DNA of 64,000 bases from Armigeres subalbatus (taxonomy: Eukaryota; Arthropoda; Insecta; Diptera; Culicidae), in the NCBI RefSeq assembly GCF_024139115.2, contig NC_085140.1:423979781-424043780 (forward strand). The letters run 5' to 3'. The position numbers were made by a program, and so were the translations under genes. Below the pieces are notes generated by a model. It was not told the origin of the DNA. It saw only the letters and a program-made list of their open reading frames with translations, and did no database searches. This document shows, one piece after another, positions 1 to 11,190 of this stretch (position 1 is the stretch's first letter; each line of letters begins with the position of its first letter).

Positions 1-1415
1 ACGTTATACGATATATAGCCGTATCAGTTTCGCCGGAAAACCATGTTCAAGCATAATTTGCAATAATTCATTCCGTTTCATTGAATCATACGCCACCTTG
101 AAATCAATAAACAGATGATGTGTCTGCAAGTTGTATTCCCGGAATTTATCAAGGATTTGTCTCAGGGTAAACATTTGATCCGTCGTTGATCGGCCCTCAC
201 GAAAACCTGCTTTGTATTCGCCGACGAAGGACTCTTCAAGCGTTCCCAATCTCTTGAACAGAATACGGGACATAATTTTGTACGCCGAATTAAGGAGGGT
301 TATTCCTCGGTAATTGGTGCACTCCAGTCTGTGCCCTTTCTTAAAGAGAGGGCAGATGAGGCCGTCCAACCAGCTAGCAGGCATTTCCTCGTCTTCCCAT
401 ATTATCGATATAATATGGTGCAGAACTTCATAAAGCTGCTCACTGCCATGTTTGAGAAGTTCAGCCGGGGAGCTGGTCCTTCCCCGCAGCCTTATTGTTT
501 TTCAGCTCTTTAACAGCTTTTTTAACCTCATCTAGTGTAGGTGGCTCCACAGCTTGTCCTTCATCGCTAATATTTATTCTGTTCACCGATGCACCGTCCC
601 TTCCTCTATTCAACAAAGTCTCAAAGTGTTTCTTCCACCTGGCAGCCACTTCGGTTTTATCTGTCAGCAAATTCCCTTATTGGTCATTGCACATGACGGG
701 AGATGGCGCTGTCTTTCTCCGCACGCCATTCACAGACTCATAAAACCTACGCATATCGTTTTGCTCAATTTTTTTCTGCGCTTCACTAATAACACTAATA
801 ACTTGTTCTTCTTACTCTTTTTTCTTCCTGCGAGGGTTCGTTCTTCGGCTGCTCTTGCTTCCTTGTACCGATCTCTATTCGATCGGGTACCCGACACCAA
901 CATCCGGCTTCTGACAACGTTCTTCTCGTCTATCACTCTCTGACACTCCACATCGAATCAACCCGTCCTGGGTCACCTCTGTGCAGTGCCTACCACTTCT
1001 CGTGCTGTTAAGCTCACCGCTCCATGGATCGACTCCCATAAATCGTTGATGTTGTCGCTAACGTTGATTGCACTTATCCGTTCGTCGAGCTTCTGGCGGT
1101 ACTCAGCCGATACTCCTTCCGCCGACAATCGCTGGATATTGTAACGTATCGTTCGCTGTGATCTTTCGTTCGATACAGTTGACAATCGGGATCGAATTTT
1201 ACTGACAACGAGGTAGTGATCAGAGTCAATGTTCGGACCTCTGAATGTCCTCACATTGATAACATCCGAGAAATGGCGCCCATCCACCAGATCATGGTCT
1301 ATATGGTTGCAAGTTCCACCATTTGGGTGGGTCTCCAGGTGTGCTTTCGGATTTTCTTTCGTGCAAAGTAGGTGCTACTGATGGCCATCCCTCTGGCAGC
1401 AGCGAAATTTACTAG
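1..1415 (-). mobile_element. RTE-clade LINE fragment (endonuclease to RT), 5'-truncated
   Basis: Degraded non-LTR retrotransposon read leftward. Pieces in order are: endonuclease C-terminus near 1415-973 (the SDHYLV motif near 1220 is the His-bearing C-terminal EN block), a linker at 951-461 with the KAAGKDQLPG motif that precedes RT, and the RT N-terminus at 384-4 with NYRGITLLN, AGFREGRSTTDQ and FIDFKVAYDS (first catalytic Asp). The window edge cuts the element before the FADD box. At least three frame changes separate the pieces, so it is dead. The same family recurs at 21560-23229, 30530-31108, 43786-44211, 48890-49095, 49100-52320 and 57842-58740. The RTE/JAM1-like assignment is from motif memory. 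Confidence 0.85.
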
Positions 1416-1799
1416 CCGTAAACATAATTACTAAACATAATTATCTAGTTTTGATGCTGTACGGATGATTTCCCAAAAATCTCACAAGCAAACCTTATTT
1501 GTGATTGGTAGGCCTTAAGCTACAAAATAAGGTTATTAGTGTTCGTCGCAAGTACTATCTACTTTTCAAATCTTTCAATTTTTGGTTTACCTTTGCTTGA
1601 AGATATGAACTCAATATGCCGAATCTTTCGATCTGCACTGTTTGGTTTTCACTGCGTTTTAAAGAATAATTTAGGTTAAATTTAGTTTATAGAATCAGTA
1701 GTTTTAAGTACTTACAATAGTGTTAGCTTTGGTGTGCTCGTCTTAGCTATAAGTAGATATATTTGATAGTGTTGAATGGTTGCTTGATCTAGACTTAGG
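1416..1799. other. No gene seen
   Basis: AT-rich stretch between the RTE fragment and the BEL/Pao relic. It may be flanking or LTR sequence of the latter. I see no supported feature. Confidence 0.4.
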
Positions 1800-2512
1800 A
1801 CCACAGATCCATTGGTTTCATTTGGACCCATCGATAAATCAAATCTCGTGCTTCCTCAAACCATTTGGATCTCCGCGTTATTGTAGGTGAATATTCCTTG
1901 ATCTACGCCATGCCAGAAGTCATCGCAAATTGACTGTGCCAGCTTCCAGCTACTGCGTAGAACTCCTCGTTGTAGAACCGATTCAGAAGGCAGAATTTTC
2001 AGACCACTAGAGTTGCCTGAAATAAGTATCAAGTAAGTAAGAGCTGCCTAGCAGTAAGTGGTTGGCAGTAAGCGTCTCCTGGTCCGCCGAATCTAATGGA
2101 ATGTAGGTGAGAGGCCTCGAATTGATGATGAACTCTTTCTCAACCAGGATTGTCTCCAGCGTCTCATCGTCCGGTTTCCGAGAGGCCTTGAGCACTTCTC
2201 GCTTCGTGGGAACGCGATCCTCATCGAGGACAGAGAGCAATTTCCCACGTAGAGTCATTGTGTACGTAAAACAATCGTCTTTTGGCAGCCACATCATTCC
2301 TAAAACTGATTCCACATTTTCACATACTTTCTAAAGCAAGTTCCTCCGTGCTATTTGTCGGTGTGACACCGATTCGTTCCATTACTTTCGAAGAGTTTGA
2401 GAGAAGTTTCGGACGTCGAACCCTCCTTTCGAATGAGCGTATTTCACTTCCTCAACAACTTGCACAGTTTCTTGGGTTGATAAAAAACTGTCAAAATAGT
2501 CGTAGTGATGAT
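1800..2512 (-). mobile_element. BEL/Pao LTR retrotransposon relic, RT fused to integrase by deletion
   Basis: Minus-strand remnant of a BEL/Pao pol. Around 2500-2382 is the RT region with a YDYFDSF block (a damaged Y-V-D-D box) followed by QVVEEVKYAHSKGGFDVRNF, typical of Pao RT. At 2315-2190 the downstream RT segment reads MESVLGMMWLPKDD to VPTKREVLK. At 2187 the reading frame passes directly into the C-terminal integrase/Pao segment (KPDDETLETILVEKEFIINS, RPLTYIPLDSADQETLTANH), so RNase H and the integrase catalytic core are missing. The C-terminal Pao motif TRRSKWFEEARDL is recognisable near 1860-1820. The coding 5' side resumes at 3742 beyond a LINE insertion. No LTR could be bounded. Confidence 0.8.
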
Positions 2513-3730
2513 CCTGTGTGGAATCCGGAAGATCCTGTGTGGACCATATTGTCACGCTCCGCATAATTCTGGAGCAGGTCAACGAGTTCCAAGAGTCCCT
2601 TTACTTGGTATTCATTCACTACGAAAAAGCTTTCGACCGTCTCAATCACGAGAATATGTGGGGCGCCCTGAGACGCAAGGGGGTTCCTGAGAAAATCATC
2701 GGCCTCATCGAAGCACAGTACGAGGCCTTTTCGTGTAGAGTGCTGCACAATGGGGTCCTGTCTGACCCTATCCGGGTCGTAGCTGGTGTGAGGCAAGGAT
2801 GTATTCTATCACCGTTACTGTTCCTCATCGTAATCGACGAGATTCTGGTAGATGCGATTGACCGTGAACCAAACCGCGGGCTGTTATGGCAGCCTATAAC
2901 CATGGAGCACCTAAATGACTTCGAATTGGCGGATGATGTTGCACTCCTCGCGCAACGGCGCTCTGATATGCAGAGTAAGCTCAACGACCTTGCCGAGCGC
3001 TCCTCTACGGCAGGTTTAGTCATCAACGTCAACAAAACCAAATCGTTGGATGTAAACACGGTGACTCCTTCCAGTTTCACAGTAGCCGGGCAACCAGTGG
3101 AGAATGTTGAAAGCTTCCAATATCTTGGTAGCCAAATGGCGTCAGACGGCGGTACCAAGATCGACATAGGCGCACGGATAAAGAAAGCAAGGGATGTTTT
3201 CGAGTTTAAGAAATATCTGGAAAAACAGGCAGATAAGTGAACGCACCAAAATACGAATTTGCAACTCTAACGTGAAATCTGTGCTGTTATACGCTAGCAA
3301 AACATGGTGTGTATCAGTGGAGAACACTCAACGGCTACAGGTGTTCATTAACAGATGCCTGCGGTATATAATTCGGGCCTGGTGGCCTCACAACTGGATC
3401 TCAAACAACGAGCTCTATCGTCGTTGTCACCAGAGGCCGATAGCAACAGAAATTCGGGATCGGAAGTGGGGCTGGGTCGGCCACACTCTACGTAGGGGCG
3501 GAAACGAAATCTGCAAACAAGCATTAGACTGGAACCCAGCGGGACATCGCAACAGAGGCAGACCCAGAGGCTCATGGCGGCGAAGCCTCAACAAAGAAAT
3601 AAAAGAAGTCGACCGAAATCTAACCTGGCAACAGGTTAAAGCGATAGCCGGGCAACGCTCAGGATGGAGATTTTTCAAGTCGGCCCTTTGCACCACCAGA
3701 GGTGTACAGGATCCATAAGTAAGTATGTAA
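2513..3730 (+). mobile_element. 5'-truncated RTE-type LINE inserted in the BEL relic
   Basis: Insertion bounded by an exact 11-bp TSD, GTAGTGATGAT, at 2502-2512 and 3731-3741. It carries only the RT C-terminal half of a LINE ORF and ends in a short TAAG/TAAGTA-type simple tail (about 3715-3730), as RTE-like elements do. The BEL reading frame continues on both sides (DYFDSF on the left, the YPRAYKANLNHH-type segment on the right), which confirms the boundaries. It differs in sequence from the JAM1-like RTE family elsewhere in the window and resembles the RTE-X/endonuclease-RT type. Clade placement is tentative. Confidence 0.88.
2518..3717 (+). pseudogene. LINE reverse transcriptase C-terminal half, one frameshift
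   Basis: Begins inside RT (SGRSCVDHIVTLRIILEQ). It continues through VFIHYEKAFDRLNHE (catalytic Asp replaced by His in the usual F-x-D block), GVRQGCILSPLLF, and ELADDVALLAQ (the A-D-D box). The frame is lost at about 3190-3200 and continues one frame over as SLRNIWKNRQISERTK to the natural C-terminus GVQDP plus stop at 3718. The C-terminal part has the KWGWVGHTLRRGGNEICKQA and RGRPRGSWRR motifs of RTE-type proteins. Truncation, the D-to-H change and the frameshift make it non-functional. Confidence 0.85.
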
Positions 3731-3741
3731 GTAGTGATGAT

Positions 3742-3840
3742 TTAAATTTGCTTTATAGGCTCTTGGATATCGATCTTACAAACTCTTGTTTCTTTTACTG
3801 GTTATTCTCCCCATAAAGCTTTGTACAAACTTGTAATCAT
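3742..3840 (-). pseudogene. BEL/Pao RT continuation beyond the LINE insertion
   Basis: Minus-strand translation directly beyond the right TSD reads a DRYPRAYKANLNHHYDYFDS-type segment once joined across the TSD. It corresponds to the region just upstream of the Pao Y-V-D-D box. One in-frame stop is seen near 3785, and similarity fades past about 3830. It shows that the LINE at 2513-3730 split a single BEL/Pao copy. Confidence 0.6.
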
Positions 3841-6106
3841 TAAATCACAACTAGCATTCATAAAATATATTTCCATCGCTGCCAATTCAATTTCTTGGCC
3901 GGTGAAATAGACTCCTTCCTATCGTTCCGCTACTACATACAAAGCAGCCTATAAAGAAAACTCATCCTATTTACATTGTAGATATCATCTTCGGACTTTA
4001 CCTTCTTGAGCATACATAAACCAGATGACTTTAAACATCATCTCCAGCCCCACGTCTGATAGTAGGGTACAGCTACTTATGCCCAGCAAGGCATCCGGTA
4101 TCAACACATGTGCCTTCGACCATGATACATATGGGGAATGAGCCCCATTCCATCTAATCGCACCTCATATCAGGTGGGGGGGGGATGGGTGGTTCAGCTA
4201 CTACTCAGTTTTCATTTGGGTTCATATTCAAATAGACATCACTTCCCTCCCCTACCAAGAGAGGTGGAATGCCACATGTTCACACATGGCCGAAGGAGAA
4301 GAGGAAAGTCGAAGAAAGTTAAAGTCATCATCATAGTCATTGGCCAATATTTGGGGGGTTGCTCGTCTCTCTCTCCTACTGCATGAGGGATGTGTGCAAT
4401 GGATGCATAAAAGTTTATCCTCGACACAATTTTCCCATTCATGTACGATACATGCACGACAACGCACACATGTATCTATGTGAAAGGATGCTGGGAAAGT
4501 GAACATAATGGGCAGCGTAAGCAACGATAGAGACGATGATGATGATAATAAGGATGATGATGCTGTTGGTGCCAATGATGGTGGTGTCGCTCTCGTCTCA
4601 CCTTGTGTTGTCTACCACGGAGAAACGACCGTGCAAGTAAAGATTCAAGAAACTGAGGATTTGTAGCTCATACAAACATTTGAATGTTTTGTGTACAAAC
4701 ATCAGCATCGGATTGAGGTATCCTTCCGGATCCCGTACTGATGCTGGTATTCCGGCACTGTCAACGATGACGATTATGAGTAACGAGAATGTGTGCTATA
4801 ATGTTGTAATAGGAATAATAGGATATGGATAGGCTCTCCGGGATATGTGATGTTTACTTACGTTCAGGGGGATTTGTCCACTCCACAGGTCGGTCTGGTG
4901 GAAGAATGTGTTTGGTGGTAGAACAAGCTCATACCATTTTTGAGCTAACTTAGCGAAATAATGCGACTTTTCAAAGCTAGGAAAATGCGTTTAGTGTTTC
5001 TCGTACACTAAAGTGTGAAAAAAGCTGAGTCCTACATAATGAACACCCCATTTTTTAGACCCTTAATATTATATTATTATTACCCTGTCGTTATTTTAGA
5101 TGTCCATAAATGAGGTGAAGAGCCAGCAGTCTGACGTTCATTATCAACGGGTCAGTATCGTCGTGACGCGGCCGTTAGGAGGTGGCGCCAACTCGGTTCC
5201 TGATCATCAGCCAATATCGCAGATTTTATGCTTCTCTTAAGCCCCGCATTGCTTAGCTTAGATTAGCTGTACATATCAATGGTTGCTATTCCGTGATTGA
5301 TCAGAACTGGTGCAAATTGCACTACGATCCAATTGAATAGTGGTTAGGATTTACCATCTATTCTCGAAGTACACGTTTCAGCAGCTCTCAAATGTTGATC
5401 AATAACGGCGCCTGCCAAGTCCTTACAGTCAGTTGGGAAAGGGAGGAAATGTTAGTGTGTGGTTATTGTTGTTATTAGAGACCAAGAATACCTCTGCATC
5501 TACACAATTACCACGGGAAGGAAGTTGTGTTAGTTGCGTGGGGCAATCAGTAACATAGATCGGGATTCACCATGGAAAGTGATGTGACCTATGCAACTTC
5601 TACACAACAGTATTAGCATTTCCTTAATTTCTTCAATTGTTCATCCTTCGCGATAATAAACAAGCAATCGCTCTAAGTGAGTGATTGTTCTTTTGAATTT
5701 CGGATTAGAAGCCCGCGTCATCATTTCTTTAACGTGAGGAAAGTAAAAAAGAAAAATTGAAAATAAAGTAATTGTGCTTAGTCTGCGTCTTGTATGAGGT
5801 GGGGCATTTCGAATGAAATGACAATTGTCGATACCTCCCATTTAAATTACACAGTCAGTCGTCTCACGTGAAAAGTGGCGATATCGACAATTCGCGTCAT
5901 TCGAGACGCAGAATAAGCACAAATATTTACGGCTGTTCAACCACATTGATAGTAATACAAAAGATAATGTCAATCAGCAACCCTTATTTTATCTCTATTT
6001 GAGTTTTAATAAGAATGTTCAGACATATTTTATTAATTTACGTTTATTTTACATGTCGTTTATTTTGCATTACTCTCGCGCGCGCCGTGACTAGCATACC
6101 TAAAAA
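3841..6106. other. No gene seen
   Basis: About 2.3 kb with no defensible reading frame, repeat array or TE protein. It contains a short poly-G run at about 4175-4184 and GAT/GATGAT-rich low-complexity sequence near 4530-4580. It may be single-copy intergenic DNA or unrecognised TE sequence. Confidence 0.4.
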
Positions 6107-6345
6107 AAATTAGAATTTCTACGGGTAATTCTTCGAAATTTCTACGGAAAGTTCTTAGGAATTCCCACGGGAAATTCTTTGGAATTTCCATTGGAAATTC
6201 TTCGAAATTTCCATGGGAAAAACTTCTAAATTTCCATGGAAAATTCTTCGGAATTTCCATGGAAAATCTTCGGAATTCCAAAGGAAATTCTTAGGAATTT
6301 TCAAAGGAAATTCTTCGGAATTTCCAAAGGAAATTCTTCAGTACA
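6107..6345. repeat. Diverged outlier of the 23-bp minisatellite
   Basis: About ten decayed copies of the unit seen in the main array (GAATTTCC arms alternating with GGAAATTC arms, TTCG-like spacers). Many units carry TTAG or TTTG in place of TTCG. About 200 bp of non-repeat sequence separates it from the main array, so the array has old edges. Confidence 0.85.
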
Positions 6346-6394
6346 TTCAAAGTAAATTGTTCAGTACATTCGAAATTAATTGCCTATATGCCGG

Positions 6395-6540
6395 GTATTA
6401 AGCCACCCGGAGTGGAAATAAAGTCTGAAACTTGATTATGCATATGCACTGCACAACATGTGATAGATTTAGTTCGGAAAAGTTATGAGAGGGTAACCGC
6501 CCCTTCGGTGGACTTTGATTCCAAAAACGCCAAACAGGTG
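6395..6540 (+). repeat. Dispersed repeat segment (also at 48310-48420)
   Basis: The stretch with TGCACAACATGTG, TTTAGTTCG and GAGGGTAACC is closely similar to 48320-48400 in this window, in the same orientation. It probably belongs to the tail or UTR of a high-copy element, but there is no coding sequence here to name it. Confidence 0.7.
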
Positions 6541-8995
6541 CTTCCCCTACTTCTTCGGAATTTCCAAGGAAATTCTTCGAAATTTCCAGGGGAAATTTTC
6601 AAGGGATATTCTTCGGAATTTCCACGAGAAATTCTTCGGAATTTCCACGGAAAATTCTTCGGAATTTCCACGGAAAATTCTTCGGAATTTCCAGGGGAAA
6701 TTCTTCGGAATTTCCAGGGGAAATTCTTCGGAATTTCCAGGGGAAATTCTTCGGAATTTCAGGGAAATTCTTCGAATTTCAGAAATTCTTCGGAATTTCA
6801 GGAAATTCTTCGAATTTCAGAAATTCTTCGGAATTTCAGGGAAATTCTTCGGAATTCAGGAAATTCTTCGGAATTCAGAAATTCTTCGGAATTCAGGAAA
6901 TTCTTCGAATTTCAGGAAATTCTTCGGAATTTCAGGAAATTCTTCGAATATCCAGGAAATTCTTCGGAATTTCCAGGAAATTCTTCGGAATTTCAGGAAA
7001 TTCTTCGGAATTTCAGAAATTCTTCGGAATTTCAGGAAATTCTTCGGAATTTCAGGGAAATTCTTCGGAATTTCAGGAAATTCTTCGAATTTCCAGGAAA
7101 TTCTTCGGAATTTCAGAAATTCTTCGGAATTTCAGGAAATTCTTCGAATTTCAGGAAATTCTTCGAATTTCAGGAAATTCTTCGGAATTTCCAGGGAAAT
7201 TCTTCGAATTTCAGGAAATTCTTGAATTTCCAGGAAAATTCTTCGGAATTTCCAGGAAATTCTTCGGAATTTCAAGGAAATTCTTCAGAATTTCAAGGAA
7301 ATTCTTCGGAATTTCAAGGAAATTCTTCGAATTTCAAGGAAATTCTTCGAATTTCAAGGAAATTCTTCGAATTTCAAGGAAATTCTTGAAATTTCAAGGA
7401 AATTCTTCGGAATTTCAAGGAAATTCTTCGGAATTTCCAAGGAAATTCTTCGGAATTTCAAGGAAATTCTTCGGAATTCAAAATTCTTCGGAATTTCAAG
7501 GAAATTCTTCGGAATTCCAAGGAAATTCTTCGGAATTTCAAGGAAATTCTTCGAATTTCAAGGAAATTCTTCGAATTTCAAGGAAATTCTTCCGAATTCA
7601 AGGAAATTCTTCCGAATTCAAGGAAATTCTTCGAATTCAAGGAATTCTTCGAATTTCAAGGAAATTCTTTGGAATTTCAAGGAAATTTTCCGGAATTTCA
7701 GGAAATTCTTCAGAATTTCACAGGAAATTCTTCGGAATTCCACGGAAATTCTTCGGAATTCCACGGAAATTCTTCGGAATTCCACGAAATTCTTCGGAAT
7801 TTCCAGGAAATTCTTCGAATTTCCACGGAAATTCTTGGAATTCCAAGGAAAATTCTTCGGAATTTCCAAGGAAAATTCTTCGGAATTTCCAAGGGAAATT
7901 CTTCGGAATTTCCAAGGAAAATTTTTCGCAATTTCCAAGGGAAATTCTTCACAATTTCCAAGGGAAATTCTTCTCAATTTCCAAGGGAAATTCTTCGCCA
8001 TTTCCAAGGAAAATTCTTCGCAATGTCCAAGCAAATTTCTTCGCAATTTCTAAGGAAAAATCTTCGCAATTTCCAAGGGAAATTCTTCGGAATTTCCAAG
8101 GAAATTCTTCAGAAATTCCAAGGAAAATTCTTCAGAAATTCCAAGGAAAATTCTTCTGAATTTCCACGGGAAAATCTTCGGAATTTCCACGGGAAATTCT
8201 GCGGAATTTCCAAAGGGAATTCTTTGGAATTTCCAAGGGAAATTCTTCGGAATTTCCAAGGGAAATTCTTTGGAATTTCCAAGGGAAAGTCTTCGGAATT
8301 TCCAAGGGAAATTCTTCGGAATTTCCAAGGGAAATTCTTCGGAATTTCCAAGGGAAATTCTTCGAATTTCCAGGAAATTCTTCGAATTTCAAGGAAATTC
8401 TTCGAATTTCAAGGAAATTCTTCGGAATTTCAAAGGAAATTCTTCGGAATTTCAAGGACATTCTTCGGAATTTCAAGGAAATTCTTCGAATTTCAAGAAA
8501 TTCTTCGGAATTTCAAGGAAATTCTTCGAATTTCAAGGAAATTCTTCGGAATTTCAAGGAAATTCTTCGAATTTCAAGGAAATTCTTCGAATTTCAAGGA
8601 AATTCTTCGAAATTCAAGGAAATTCTTCGAAATTCAAGGAAATTCTTCGGAATTTCAAGGAAATTCTTCGGAATTCAAGGAAATTCTTCGAATTCAAGGA
8701 AATTCTTCGAATTTCAAGGAAATTCTTCGGAATTTCAAAGGAAATTCTTCGGAATTTCAAAGGAAATTCTTCGGAATTTCAAGGAAATTCTTCGGAATTT
8801 CAAGGAAATTCTTCGAATTTCAAGGAAATTCTTCGAATTTCAAGGAAAATTCTTCGGAATTTCCAAGGAAATTTTTCGAATTTCAAGGAAATTCTTCGGA
8901 ATTTCCAAGGGAAATTCTTCGGAATTTCCAAGGGAAATTCTTCGGAATTTCCACGGGAAATTCTTCGGAAATTCTACGGGGAATTCTTAGGAATT

Positions 8996-9250
8996 TCCAC
9001 CGGAAAATCTCCGGAATTCCAAAGAAAATTCTTAAGAACTTCCAAGGAAAAATCTTCGATATTTTTAACAGACAATTCTTCAGAATTTACAAGGAAAATT
9101 CTTCGGAATTTTCGAGGGAAATTCTTAGGAATTTCCACGGGAAATTTCTCGGAATTTTCAACAGAAAATTCCTCAGAATTCACAAAAGAAATTGTTCGGA
9201 GTTTCCACGGGAAATACTTCGGAATTTCCACGGGAAATACTTCGGAATTT
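8996..9250. repeat. Diverged block of the 23-bp array, copy 1 of a higher-order repeat
   Basis: Island of irregular units (CACCGGAAAATCTCCGGAAT, then CTTAAGAACTTCC and ACAGACAATTC variants, ending with ATTGTTCGGAGTTTCC). The same succession recurs at 10899-11190, offset by 1903 bp at the start and 1926 bp at the end, so a segment of nearly 2 kb was duplicated within the array. Confidence 0.9.
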
Positions 9251-10898
9251 CCGCGGGAAATACTTAGGAATTTCTACGGGAAATTCTTCGGAATTTCCAA
9301 GGGAAATTCTTCGGAATTTCCAAGGGAAATTCTTCGGAATTTCCAAGGGAAATTCTTCGGAATTTCCAAGGGAAATTCTTCGGAATTTCCAAGGGAAATT
9401 CTTCGAATTCCACGGAAATTCTTCGGAATTTCACACGGAAATTCTTCGGAATTTCCACGGAAATTCTTCGAATTTCCACAGGAAATTCTTCGAATTTCTA
9501 CGGAAATTCTTCGGAATTTCAAGGAAATTCTTCGAATTTCAAGGAAATTCTTCGAAATTTCCAAGGGATATTCTTCGGAATTTCCAAGGGTCTTCGGAAT
9601 TTCCAAGGGAAATTCTTCGGAATTTCCAAGGGAAATTCTTCGGAATTTCATAGTACATTCTTCGGAATTTCCAAGGGAAATTCTTCGGAATTTCCAAGGG
9701 AAATTCTTCGGAATTTCCAAGGGAAATTCTTCGGAATTTCCAAGGGAAATTCTTCGGAATTTCCAAGGGAAATTCTTCGTAATTTCCAAGGGAAATTCTT
9801 CGTAATTTCCAAGGGAAATTCTTCGGAATTTCCACCGGAAGTTCTTCGGAATTTCCACGGGAAATTCTTCGGAATTTCCACGGGAAATTCTTCGGAATTT
9901 CCACGGGAAATTCTTCGGAATTTCCACGGGAAATTCTTCGGAGTTTCCACGGGAAATTCTTCGGAGTTTCCTAGGGAATTTCTTCGGAATTTCCACGGGA
10001 AATTCTCAGGAATTTCCACGGGAAATTCTCAGGAATTTCCACGGGAAATTCTTCGGAATTTCCACGGGAAATTCTTCGGAATTTTCACGGGAAATTCTTC
10101 GGAATTTCCACGGGAAATTCTTCGGAATTTCCACGGGAAATTCTTCGGAATTTCCACGGGAAATTCTTCGGAATTTCCACGGGAAATTCTTCGGAATTTC
10201 CAAGGGAAATTCTTCGGAATTTCCAAGGGAAATTCTTCGGAATTTCCAAGGGAAATTCTTCGAAATTTCCAAGGGAAATTCTTCGGAATTTCCACGGGAA
10301 ATTCTTCGGAATTTCCAAGGGAAATTCTTCGGAATTTCCATTGGAAATACTTCGGAACGTCCACGGGAAATTATTCGGAATTTCCACGGGAAATTCTTTG
10401 GAATATCCACGGGAAATTCTTCGGAATTTCCACGGGAAATTCTTCGGAATTTCCACGGGAAATTCTTCGGAATTTCCAAGGGAAATTCTTCGGAATTTCC
10501 ACGGGAAATTCTTCGGAATTTCCAAGGGAAATTCTTCGGAATTTCCACGGGAAATTCTTCGGAATTTCCACGGGAAATTCTTCGGAATTTCCACGGGAAA
10601 TTCTTCGGAATTTCCACGGGAAATTCTTCGGAATTTCCTAGGGAAATTCTTCGGAATTTCCTAGGGAAATTCTTCGGAATTTCCTAGGGAAATTCTTCGG
10701 AATTTCCACGGGAATTTCTTCGGAATTTCCAAGGGAACTTATTTGGATTTTCCAAGGGAAATTATTTGGAATTTCCACGGAAAATTCTTCGGAATTTCCA
10801 TGGGAAGTTCTTCGGAATTTCCACGGGAAATTCTTCGGAATTTCCAAGGGAAATTCTTCGGAATTTCCAAGGGAAATTCTTCGGAATTCTTAGGACAT

Positions 10899-11190
10899 TC
10901 CACCGGAAAATCTCCGGAATTCCAAAGAAAATTCTTAAGAACTTCCAAGGGAAAATCTTCGTAATTTTCAACAGACAATTCTTCAGAATTTACAAGGAAA
11001 ATTCTTCGGAATTTTCAAGGGAAATTCTTCGGAATTTTCAAGGGAAATTCTTAGGAATTTCCACGGGAAATTCCTCGGGATTTTCAACAGAAAATTCTTC
11101 AGAATTTACAAGGGAAATTGTTCGGAGTTTCCCCGGGAAATACTTCGGAATTTCCACGGGAAAAACTTCGGAATTTCCACAGGAAATACT
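10899..11190. repeat. Diverged block of the 23-bp array, copy 2 of the higher-order repeat
   Basis: Second copy of the 8996-9250 variant succession, with one extra unit. A separate marker pair, variants GGAACGTCC/GGAATGTCC followed by GGAATATCC, lies at about 10354-10415 and 12470-12575, a second duplication about 2.16 kb apart. Confidence 0.88.
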
